Shown here piece after piece: positions 17,080 to 24,232 of a stretch of 40,499 bases of DNA. The position numbers were made by a program, and so were the translations under genes. The stretch is from Acidobacteriaceae bacterium (GTDB lineage Bacteria; Acidobacteriota; Terriglobia; Terriglobales; Acidobacteriaceae): contig JAPWKE010000002.1 in NCBI GenBank assembly GCA_028283655.1, positions 1 to 40,499 on the forward strand. The letters run 5' to 3'. The notes below the pieces were generated by a model. That model ran no database searches. It was not told where the DNA came from and saw nothing but the letters and a program-made list of their open reading frames with translations. Numbering within the stretch: position 1 is the stretch's first letter; each line of letters begins with the position of its first letter.

Positions 17080-17420
17080 AGTTGAGAAGGCCGCCGCGAT
17101 GTCAACAATCAATCGGACAATACGAATTCTAGAGTAGCGCTTCTCCGGATGCTGTTTCCCGCGTCGCGTCAACGCGTCGGCGTCCTGGATTTTTTGAGTA
17201 TTTCGCGGCTCAATTCCTGGCACGCAGTTCTTCCTGTCAACGCTTCGTATCCAGCCTTGCGACCGTGCCCGCATGACTCGGAGTCGGTGTGGCTCGCTGA
17301 GCCTTCACCGTACGGCTCTTGCATCCGCTGCATCTTGCCGGCATGATGCTCTACATCGTGGCCTCCAATCTGGTTGCTACTGCGTTTGAAGAGCACGATG
17401 CTTGCGCATCGGGTTGGCGC
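17080..17420 (-). ncRNA. group II intron remnant (5' RNA domains, no IEP)
   Basis: Read on the minus strand, this stretch carries signatures I know from the region between the 5' end of bacterial group II introns and their reverse-transcriptase gene. They are GAGCCGTACGGTGAAGG, then GAGTCATGCG, GAAGCGTTGACAGG, ATTGAGCCGCGAAA and a GCCGAC...GGAAACAGCA stretch. The chance short peptides encoded there (KMQRMQEPYGEG, YEALTG) are the ones usually mis-annotated at this place. No reverse transcriptase follows on the minus strand; the ECF sigma gene is there instead, so the intron is truncated. The boundaries are approximate. The identification rests on remembered motifs, not on an alignment. Confidence 0.6.
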
Positions 17421-17450
17421 TACGACACATCACCCCCATCAGGGAACTGT

Positions 17451-17460
17451 AGAGCGCTCT
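17451..17460. repeat. 10-bp palindrome AGAGCGCTCT
   Basis: This perfect palindrome is followed directly by GGCG-ttag-CGCC (17461-17472). It lies 43 nt left of the long inverted repeat at 17503 and may belong to the same origin-of-transfer or regulatory block. Confidence 0.35.
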
Positions 17461-17502
17461 GGCGTTAGCGCCGGTGAACGTGTGTAAATTGAATGATTTA
17501 GC

Positions 17503-17534
17503 GATATGGCGTTTACGACGGTAAACGCCATATC
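17503..17534. repeat. perfect 14-bp inverted repeat, oriT candidate
   Basis: GATATGGCGTTTAC (17503-17516) and GTAAACGCCATATC (17521-17534) are exact reverse complements around a GACG loop. The repeat lies about 140 nt upstream of the mobC-like, coupling-protein and relaxase genes. In MobF systems the nic site lies a few bases from an inverted repeat recognised by the relaxase, and oriT is commonly beside the mobilisation genes. The placement therefore suggests oriT. An operator for the mob operon is the main alternative. There is no T-tract, so a terminator is less likely. Confidence 0.5.
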
Positions 17535-17675
17535 ACTTCTGTAGACCTGAGGCTTCGCTCCCGCATGATTTCCGTAAACACATTGGTGGAGCGAGAGTTA
17601 CGGTTTGGTGGCGTGAAACAGCCGCTTGACCTGAAATCACCGTCAGGCGCATGTTGGTAGACAGGCGGGCTTTCG

Positions 17676-18101
17676 ATGGAGACTCCGCACGGCCCCATTC
17701 CGGCGATGCCAGGCGCTCCGGAGAGTGCGCAGGAGAAGCCCGGCTTCCGCACCAAAACCATCGCTACGCGTATCACTCCAGAGGAGCTGCGGGAGGTCGA
17801 AGCCGCTGCCGATCGGAGTGGCAAGACGCTCGCGGTATGGCTGCGCGAGCTTGCCCTGAAGGCGGCGAGAGAGCGCCCCGCCGACCCCACGGAGTTGTTG
17901 CTGACGGAGATTTCGGCACTCCGTTTTATGCTTCTCAATTTCTTCCACGCGGCGGCCTCGGCGCAATCCGAAGGCACATATCTGCGCCCGGAATCGGTCA
18001 TCAAAATCCGCGATACGGCGGAGGGGAGGAAGCTGGCCGACGCCCGCAAATTACTCGCCGCTTTTCTCGCCGGGGAGGATCAAACGGGAGGGGAAAAATG
18101 A
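17676..18101 (+). CDS. MobC-like relaxosome accessory protein
   Basis: This 141-residue protein has a ribbon-helix-helix-like segment at about 27-60 (TKTIATRITPEELREVE ... GKTLAVWLREL). The segment is typical of MobC-type plasmid mobilisation proteins, which bind near oriT and help the relaxase open it. The rest is helical, and no catalytic residues are expected. Its stop overlaps the start of the coupling-protein gene (ATGA), so the two are translationally coupled. The ribosome site is weak (AGGCGGG). A longer overlapping frame begins at 17651 but only extends the downstream gene out of its natural start. The role is supported by position upstream of T4CP and MobF genes and just after the inverted repeat. 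Confidence 0.72.
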   Translation: METPHGPIPAMPGAPESAQEKPGFRTKTIATRITPEELREVEAAADRSGKTLAVWLRELALKAARERPADPTELLLTEISALRFMLLNFFHAAASAQSEGTYLRPESVIKIRDTAEGRKLADARKLLAAFLAGEDQTGGEK

Positions 18102-20062
18102 GCGCCGGGGCGATGCGTTTCCCCAGCCGGGGCCGATGGCTTCTGTGGCTAATTTTGCTCTTCGTGCTGGGACCGTTTGTGGTGATCCTTCCGGCATCTC
18201 TGTGGCTTGGCTGGACGATGAATACCGTCCAGAACTTCTACCTCGGGACCTACGCCGCCTGTTCCATAGCCGCCGGAACACCCGACAGACTGATGGAGGT
18301 GAAGTGGGCCGAAAAGACGGCACCGAATCGGAAGCCGGAAGCGCTGTTGCCGGAGGATGCGGTAAGGGGTTCCGACCCCAGGCAGCCACTCGCGTTGAGT
18401 CCAAAAGCTCTGTCCGAGGGCTGGAGTGGGGTGACGATTGTGCCTGCGCAGGAGGTTCGTGCGAAGGAGTTGCAAGCGTACCTGCGGGACACGATCTACG
18501 ACGGCGACAGCGCATGGCTGATCTTTCTTCGACCTATGCTCTACCTCGCGGCGATAGTCCTGTCCCTTTACCTTCTGTGGCTTTTCTTCGGCCATAAACT
18601 TCGCCTTGACCGGAAACATGAGCAGCGTCATGGACGCCGTACCAAGGGGCCTGAATTGATCGCCGCGTTGCGCAGTTCCAGCGATGGCGGTGTCCGTTTC
18701 CAGATGGAGCGTGAAGGCACTTTGGGTCGATTCTTTCCCCATAGCAGCTTCCAGATTCCACGGCGTCTGGAAGCCAGCCACATCCTGCTGATGGGCGACA
18801 CAGGTTCCGGCAAATCCTCGGCCATCCGGCAGCTTCTGCGGCAGGTCGCAGACCGGGGTGAATCCGCCATCGTCTATGACCCGGCTATGGACTTCGTTGG
18901 CGAGTTCTATAACCCGGAGCGCGGCGACCTGCATCTAAATCCTCTGGACCGCCGCTGTCCGTGGTGGAACCTTTCGGATGAGGTCGATGAGCTAGAGACG
19001 GCTACAACCATCGCCGCTGCGATGCTGCCGGAGAAGGAGTACGAAAAGGACTTTTTCACGGCTGCGCCGCGTCGAGTTCTGACCCATCTTCTGCGGTATC
19101 GTCCGCACGTCCACCAGCTATTAAAGTCGATGAGCGATCCGGCGGAGATCATGCGCCGACTGGAAGGAACACCGCACGCCGCGCTGCTCGATCCCGGCGC
19201 ACCGGCGCAGAGGGCAGGTGTTCTCTCCAGCCTGAATCTCATCGCCGACAGCTTGGAGTTAGTACCGCGCACGCACCAAGCCGCGCCCGGTTTTTCGACG
19301 GCTTCCTGGCGGTTCCAACGCACGCGCTGGGTCTTCCTGACTTCCTCTGCGGCCTACCGGGAGAAGGTGCTGCCGCTTCACGCTGCATGGCTCGACCTGT
19401 TCATCCTGCGCATGATGCAGCCATGCGCGAACCCCGCGAAGCCGGTATGGTTCGTGCTGGATGAATTGGCGAGTCTGAACAAACTGCCGCAGCTTCATAC
19501 CGCCGTGACCGAGAACCGCAAGTACGGTAATCCCGTCGTGCTTAGCTTGCAGGGACGCAGCCAAATGGAGAAGCGCTACGGCAAGGACGCTGAGGCCATG
19601 CTTTCGCAGCCCGCGACGAAAATCTTCTTGAAAACATCTGAGCCTCGTGCAGCGAAGTGGATCTCCGACAGCATCGGGGAGATCGAGGTCGAGCGGCTGA
19701 AGGAGTCACGCAGCATGGGACTGTTGCGGGCGAAGAAGAGTTTTGCGATGGAGATTGCGACCAAGCCGCTCGTCATGGCTTCCGAAATCGCCGGGCTTGC
19801 GCCACTCACCGGGTTCATCAAACTGGAGAACCATGTCGTCCCTGCAAAATTCCGGCTGGCAAAAAAGGAGAGCAAGCAGCCGGAGTTTCTGGAGCGGACA
19901 CTTGCGTCGTCCCAACCGCGCAAGGTGGATGCCGTAAAGACTTCCGCTCCTGCCAAAGCTCCCGAAACGAAGAAGCCTGTTCAGGCAGCTTTGCCGTTGG
20001 AGGAAAAGCCCGCTGTGAAGCGAGCAGGGTTTATCTGGGATGAGTCCAAGGGTATTGAGTGA
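18098..20062 (+). CDS. type IV coupling protein (VirD4/TraD/TrwB family)
   Basis: This 654-residue inner-membrane ATPase would deliver the relaxase-DNA complex to a type IV secretion channel. Two membrane segments are visible near the N-terminus (about 13-38 and 147-170) with a periplasmic loop between them. The cytoplasmic part has Walker A GDTGSGKS (233-240) and Walker B FVLDE (452-456). The C-terminus is a Lys/Pro/Ala-rich tail. ATG 18098 is preferred because it overlaps the mobC stop (ATGA), has GGGAGGGG upstream, and puts the membrane helix at the N-terminus. The frame is open 149 codons further upstream, but that part is out-of-frame mobC sequence. It is followed after 6 nt by the relaxase gene. 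No other secretion-channel genes are in the window. Confidence 0.88.
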   Translation: MSAGAMRFPSRGRWLLWLILLFVLGPFVVILPASLWLGWTMNTVQNFYLGTYAACSIAAGTPDRLMEVKWAEKTAPNRKPEALLPEDAVRGSDPRQPLALSPKALSEGWSGVTIVPAQEVRAKELQAYLRDTIYDGDSAWLIFLRPMLYLAAIVLSLYLLWLFFGHKLRLDRKHEQRHGRRTKGPELIAALRSSSDGGVRFQMEREGTLGRFFPHSSFQIPRRLEASHILLMGDTGSGKSSAIRQLLRQVADRGESAIVYDPAMDFVGEFYNPERGDLHLNPLDRRCPWWNLSDEVDELETATTIAAAMLPEKEYEKDFFTAAPRRVLTHLLRYRPHVHQLLKSMSDPAEIMRRLEGTPHAALLDPGAPAQRAGVLSSLNLIADSLELVPRTHQAAPGFSTASWRFQRTRWVFLTSSAAYREKVLPLHAAWLDLFILRMMQPCANPAKPVWFVLDELASLNKLPQLHTAVTENRKYGNPVVLSLQGRSQMEKRYGKDAEAMLSQPATKIFLKTSEPRAAKWISDSIGEIEVERLKESRSMGLLRAKKSFAMEIATKPLVMASEIAGLAPLTGFIKLENHVVPAKFRLAKKESKQPEFLERTLASSQPRKVDAVKTSAPAKAPETKKPVQAALPLEEKPAVKRAGFIWDESKGIE

Positions 20063-20068
20063 TTCTTT

Positions 20069-22846
20069 ATGATGACGCTTTCCAAGCCGTTATCAGCGGG
20101 TCAGGTACGGACGTACCATGAGCGGGAGTTTGCGTCGGAGCGGCAGAACTATTGGAGCCGCGATCAGCAGGGGCATAGCGAGTGGCAGGGCCAGCTTGCA
20201 AAAGAGTGGGGACTGTCCGGTGCCGTGGGTGACGAACAGTTTGCTCGGCTGACCGAAGGCCAGCATCCTTTTACCGAACAGCAGATGGTGAAGCATCAGG
20301 TCTCGCGCACCTACGAAGGCAAGGGTGGCAAAGAAGTCACGAGCATGGAGCATCGTGCGGGATGGGATGCGACATTCTCCGCGCCGAAGTCTGTTTCGCT
20401 GACGGCACTCGTTGGTGGCGATGAGCGTGTACGGCTGGCGCACCGCGAGAGCGTGCGCGTGGCGCTCAGCGAGTTGGAGCACTATACGCAAGCGCGCATC
20501 GGCAATGTCCATGCACCAGAAACCACGGGCAAGTTTGCGGTCGCAACCTTCGAGCATGATACGGCGCGACCAGTGGAGGGCTACGCCGCTCCGCAGTTGC
20601 ATACCCATTCTGTAATCTTCAATGTCACCGAACGCGATAACGGCCAGACACGTTCTCTCCAGCCGCGCGAACTGTATGCTTCGCAGCACTTCGTCACGGC
20701 CATCTACCGGTCGGAGTTGGCCGCGCGCTTGCAACAGTTGGGCTATGAGATCGAGCGTGGCAAGTACAGCCAGCCGGAGATCAAAGGCTACTCCCGCGAG
20801 TATCTGGAAGCATCCAGCCCACGCCGGGAACAGATCAAAGACCATCTTCGGGAGCAAGGTTTGGACGGCGCGGGAGCCGCGCAGGTCGCGGCTCACTCTA
20901 CGCGCGACCGGAAGGAGTTGTTGTCTCCCGAAGAAGTCCAGCGGCAGCATCGTGAACTCGCCGCTTTGTTCGGCCATCAGGCAGACCATGTTGTGGCCGC
21001 AGCGCGTGAACGCAGCCAGCAACAGCATCAGGAGCGAGGGCCAGAGTTGATTGCGCAGCAGTCCGTTACATACGCGCGTGACCATCTTTTTGAGAAGTCC
21101 GCCGTGCAGGATCGACGCGCCCTTTATGAAACCGCGTTGCAGCGCGGCATGGGTGAAGTGACGTACAGCCAGGTGCGGCAGGAAGTGGACAGGCGCTTTG
21201 AATCTGGCGAATTTCGGCAAGCGTCCGCATCCGTGCGTGGACCGCAGATTACGACCGCTGCGATGCTGCGCACGGAGCGGGAGATCATCGATATCCTCCA
21301 CAAGACCAACGAACAACCTCGCCCGATGTTGCTCAACAGTCAGAATCGCGTTGATACCTTGAGTCGCCATCCAGAGCTAACTCCTTCCCAGCATCGTGCT
21401 GTTGAGGAAGTTTCTGCTTCGTTCGAGAAGATCGTCGGCATGGACGGCGTAGCCGGTGCGGGCAAAACGACGACGTTAGCTGTGATCCGTGCAGGAGCCG
21501 AAAACGAGGGCTATGCCGTGGAGGGTTTTGCGCCGACATCCCGCGCAGCGCAAAAGCTGGGTGAGGCCGGGATTGAAACATCCACGCTCCAGATGCACCT
21601 TGCGCGGGGAGAAAAAACGGACACCGGCGAAAAGCGACTGTACGTTCTGGATGAGTCTTCTCTCGCCTCTACCAAACAGATGCACGAGTTCCTGACGCGC
21701 CTGCACCCGAATGACCGTGTGTTGCTGGTAGGTGACAAGCGCCAGCATGAGGCTGTGGAAGCGGGCAGACCATTTGCTCAGTTGCAGCAAGCGGGTATGA
21801 AGACTGTTTCTCTGGATCAGATCGTCCGTCAGAAAGACTCGGAGTTGCGGAACGTAGTCGAGCAGCTTGCGCGTGGCGAGGTAGGCGCAGCAGTAAAGAG
21901 CTTGGACGAGCAAGGGCGCGTGCATCAGTTTCCAGGCCGCGAGGAGCGTATCGACGCGATTGCGAAGGAGTATGCGAATGCTCCTCAGAGTACGTTGGTT
22001 GTGTCACCCGACAACCTCTCGCGTATGGAGATCAATAGCCGTATCCACGCTGAATTGCAGCAGCGTGGAGTCGTCGGCAAGGAGGAATATCCTGTGCAGA
22101 CATTGGTACAGCGTCAGGAACTTACCGGCGCAGCACGTACATGGGCAGAAAAGTACGAAGTCGGGGATGTATTGCGCTATAGCCGAGGTTCAAAAGAGAC
22201 CGGCATTCAGAAGGGTGAGTACGCCCGAGTAGTTGGAGTCGATGCTGCAGATAATCGGATCACAGTTGCGTTGTTGGATGGACGGCAGCAGAGTTACGAT
22301 CCCCGCCGACAGCAGGGCGTGTCGGTCTACCGTGAAGAGCAGCGTGCGTTCTCTGTGGGCGACCGCGTTCAGTTCACCGCGCCCGACAATGAAATAAAAA
22401 TCGCCAACCGTGAACTCGCGACCGTGGAACGAATCAGCGACGGCAAATTCAATCTGCGGATGGATGGTGGCCGTTCGGTTGAGATCGACCCGCTGCGGAA
22501 TCCGCATCTCGATCACGGCTATGCCGTGACCAGCCATTCCAGTCAGGGACAGACCGCCGAGCGGGTCTTAGTTAATGTCGATACGGAGTTGGGAGCCAAA
22601 GACCTGCTCAACAATCGCATGGCGTATGTGTCCATCTCGCGGGGTGCACAAGATGCACAAATCTTTACTAACGACCGCGAGAAGTTGCCGATTGCTCTTG
22701 GGCACGAAGTTTCGCAGCAGAGTGCTCATACACCGAAGATGGATGTAGGAAAAGCCGTCTCTCCGCAACAAGACGTAAGCCAGAAGATAGGGCCGCAGTC
22801 TGTACCGCAACAGGAAATCTCGCAAGGCTTCTCCATCGGTCGATAG
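20069..22846 (+). CDS. MobF conjugative relaxase-helicase (TrwC/TraI-like)
   Basis: This 925-residue protein would nick oriT, stay covalently on the 5' end, and unwind the transferred strand. The N-terminal relaxase domain (about 1-300) has candidate catalytic tyrosines Y16 and Y28 and the metal-binding histidines H163, H178 and H180 (PQLHTHSVIFN). The SAPKSVSL motif at about 109-116 is family-typical. The helicase part has Walker A GVAGAGKT (K466), Walker B LDES (D528, E529) and a late motif GYAVTSHSSQGQT. The C-terminus is a Gln-rich tail. MobF proteins usually have 900-1700 residues, so this is a short, complete member. ATG ATG at 20069/20072 leaves a 6-nt gap after the coupling-protein stop, consistent with one mob operon. 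Confidence 0.92.
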   Translation: MMTLSKPLSAGQVRTYHEREFASERQNYWSRDQQGHSEWQGQLAKEWGLSGAVGDEQFARLTEGQHPFTEQQMVKHQVSRTYEGKGGKEVTSMEHRAGWDATFSAPKSVSLTALVGGDERVRLAHRESVRVALSELEHYTQARIGNVHAPETTGKFAVATFEHDTARPVEGYAAPQLHTHSVIFNVTERDNGQTRSLQPRELYASQHFVTAIYRSELAARLQQLGYEIERGKYSQPEIKGYSREYLEASSPRREQIKDHLREQGLDGAGAAQVAAHSTRDRKELLSPEEVQRQHRELAALFGHQADHVVAAARERSQQQHQERGPELIAQQSVTYARDHLFEKSAVQDRRALYETALQRGMGEVTYSQVRQEVDRRFESGEFRQASASVRGPQITTAAMLRTEREIIDILHKTNEQPRPMLLNSQNRVDTLSRHPELTPSQHRAVEEVSASFEKIVGMDGVAGAGKTTTLAVIRAGAENEGYAVEGFAPTSRAAQKLGEAGIETSTLQMHLARGEKTDTGEKRLYVLDESSLASTKQMHEFLTRLHPNDRVLLVGDKRQHEAVEAGRPFAQLQQAGMKTVSLDQIVRQKDSELRNVVEQLARGEVGAAVKSLDEQGRVHQFPGREERIDAIAKEYANAPQSTLVVSPDNLSRMEINSRIHAELQQRGVVGKEEYPVQTLVQRQELTGAARTWAEKYEVGDVLRYSRGSKETGIQKGEYARVVGVDAADNRITVALLDGRQQSYDPRRQQGVSVYREEQRAFSVGDRVQFTAPDNEIKIANRELATVERISDGKFNLRMDGGRSVEIDPLRNPHLDHGYAVTSHSSQGQTAERVLVNVDTELGAKDLLNNRMAYVSISRGAQDAQIFTNDREKLPIALGHEVSQQSAHTPKMDVGKAVSPQQDVSQKIGPQSVPQQEISQGFSIGR

Positions 22847-22880
22847 ATCATCACGGTTCTCATTTCAATCCCATATCAAA

Positions 22881-22926
22881 AAGCGGTTTTTTGCGGAGGA
22901 AGTTTTCCTCCGCGCTTCAACCGCTT
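22881..22926 (+). terminator. two-level hairpin after the relaxase
   Basis: The outer arms AAGCGGTT (22881-22888) and AACCGCTT (22919-22926) enclose an inner hairpin GCGGAGGAA-gtt-TTCCTCCGC (22893-22913). It starts 34 nt after the relaxase stop and could end the mob transcript, but no U-tract follows. Confidence 0.4.
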
Positions 22927-22948
22927 CGCGTTTTCCGCTACCACCTCT

Positions 22949-23044
22949 GCGGGAGGCTTCCTCCCGCAACGCCCTCCTTATAGTTCTTGTGCGCTGATGC
23001 GCACTGGATAAGGAAACCAAGCCTTTCTTGGGGGCGCTGCCCCC
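22949..23044. repeat. three further short hairpins
   Basis: GCGGGAGG-ctt-CCTCCCGC lies at 22949-22967, GTGCGC-tgat-GCGCAC at 22989-23004, and GGGGGC-gct-GCCCCC at 23030-23044. All are perfect stems with 3- or 4-nt loops, spaced 20-40 nt apart. This spacing suggests a structured RNA leader or a DNA site for replication or transfer proteins. Confidence 0.4.
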
Positions 23045-23228
23045 GCGCTCTCCAAGGCCATTCGCCCTTCGGGTTTTGGCTCCCCCACGCTTACGCGCGG
23101 TCCCCCCAAAAAGCTCCGCTCGAAGACCTTTCCGTTTGCTACCCCCGCCTTCGCCAGGAGGCGTTCGGCATGTACATGCCGCGTTTCAACGCGGACGTGC
23201 AAAAGCCAAACCAAAAGGAGCAAACACC

Positions 23229-24122
23229 ATGAACACCGTCGCCAACAGCAAAAAACCCCTTACCAAGCAGGAAGTCATCGCCGCCAACGTAAAGCTCTTG
23301 ATTGAGCAGTTGGAGGACGGACACTCCGAAGCCCTCACAAGCTACTTAACCGCCATGAGCCGTTTCCATAACTATTCCTTCGGGAACGTGTTGGAGATTG
23401 CGCGGCAGATGCCCACGGCAACCAGAGTGGCCGGATTCTATGCATGGAAGCAGTTAGGCCGTTTCGTCAAAGCGGGCTCGAAAGGCATCCGCATCCTTGC
23501 CCCCATCGTTGGCGTTCGCCGCAAGACGGACACAGAGGCCGCTAAGACCGACCCTGCTTATCCGAACAAGCCTGTATTGGTTGGCTTTCGTTCGGCCTAT
23601 GTCTTCGATGTGTCGCAGACCGAAGGCGTAGACCTTCCGGAGATGCGCGAGGTATCGGGCGACCCCGGCGAAAACTTGGAGCGGCTGGCTGCATTCTTGC
23701 AGAGCAGAGGTATTCAGGTTGTTTACACGGAGAAGATTGCGCCAGCCCTCGGCATGAGTTACGGCGGACGCATCGCCATCCTGCCGGGTCAGTCGAAGGC
23801 CGAAACCTTTGCCACGCTTGTCCATGAAACCGCGCACGAGCTTTTGCATAAAGCAGAACGTCGCACGACCACCACGAAGACCGTACGCGAGATAGAGGCC
23901 GAAGCCGTTGCTTTCGTTGTCGGGAAGGCCGTTGGTTTGGTAACGGGCTCCGCGAGTGCCGACTACATCCACCTGTATCACGGCAACGCATCCTTGCTGG
24001 CCGAATCGCTCGAAGTCATTCAGCAGACCGCCAGCGTCATCCTTGCCGCGCTGGAGTCGCCTATCGCGGAAGAAGACAGTGCAGCCACCGAAGCCCCGGA
24101 GTTGGCGGAGATGGCAGCATGA
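23229..24122 (+). CDS. ardC: ArdC-like antirestriction protein
   Basis: This 297-residue protein has the two ArdC parts. The N-terminal ssDNA-binding-type domain (about 10-130) contains SRFHNYSFGNVLEIA and the VAGFYAWKQLGRFVKAGSKGI segment in two halves. The C-terminal zinc-metallopeptidase-like domain has HETAH (H199, E200, H203) and a downstream Glu-rich helix (REIEAEAVAF) that supplies the third ligand in relatives. ArdC proteins shield incoming single-stranded DNA from host restriction during conjugation (established for plasmid pSA ArdC). ATG 23229 has AAAGGAG 8 nt upstream. It sits between the relaxase and the ParB-like gene, a usual place for establishment genes, and would be expressed early after transfer. 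Confidence 0.85.
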   Translation: MNTVANSKKPLTKQEVIAANVKLLIEQLEDGHSEALTSYLTAMSRFHNYSFGNVLEIARQMPTATRVAGFYAWKQLGRFVKAGSKGIRILAPIVGVRRKTDTEAAKTDPAYPNKPVLVGFRSAYVFDVSQTEGVDLPEMREVSGDPGENLERLAAFLQSRGIQVVYTEKIAPALGMSYGGRIAILPGQSKAETFATLVHETAHELLHKAERRTTTTKTVREIEAEAVAFVVGKAVGLVTGSASADYIHLYHGNASLLAESLEVIQQTASVILAALESPIAEEDSAATEAPELAEMAA

Positions 24123-24232
24123 ACCTCTTCATCCGTTGCACTCTCCCTTAGTTCGCACCGTTGGAGCGATATGCCCAACGTGTGCCGCTCCGTGACTTTC
24201 ATTCGCTAACCGCTCGAAAGGAGCACACCATC

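Larger units (their letters stand above)
16973..17675. other. 703-bp gene-free interval
   Basis: The left part should hold the promoter of the ECF sigma gene; a weak TTCGAC-17-TATAAC pair reads leftward at 17050-17022. The middle (about 17080-17420) matches a group II intron remnant. The right part (17451-17534) holds palindromes, including a perfect 14-bp inverted repeat in front of the mobilisation genes. No protein-coding gene is supported. Confidence 0.6.
22847..23228. other. 382-bp gene-free, hairpin-rich interval
   Basis: Four short hairpins lie within about 165 nt (22881-23044); see the separate entries. The frame of the following ardC gene is open back to 23028, but that stretch is low-complexity Pro/Arg/Ala coding and lies before a good AAAGGAG ribosome site, so it is taken as leader. 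Direct function is unknown. An element origin, a nic site or a multi-step attenuator are options. Confidence 0.5.

Noticed and set aside
17651..18097. N-terminal extension of the coupling protein
   Set aside because: This is the mobC gene read out of frame; the ATGA overlap and the membrane helix place the real start at 18098.
20093..21370. 425-codon frame on the minus strand
   Set aside because: Lies fully inside the relaxase gene; it has no family motifs and is a by-product of codon bias.
23028..23228. 67-codon extension upstream of ardC
   Set aside because: Low-complexity Pro/Arg/Ala coding over GC-rich hairpins; a good AAAGGAG site precedes ATG 23229.
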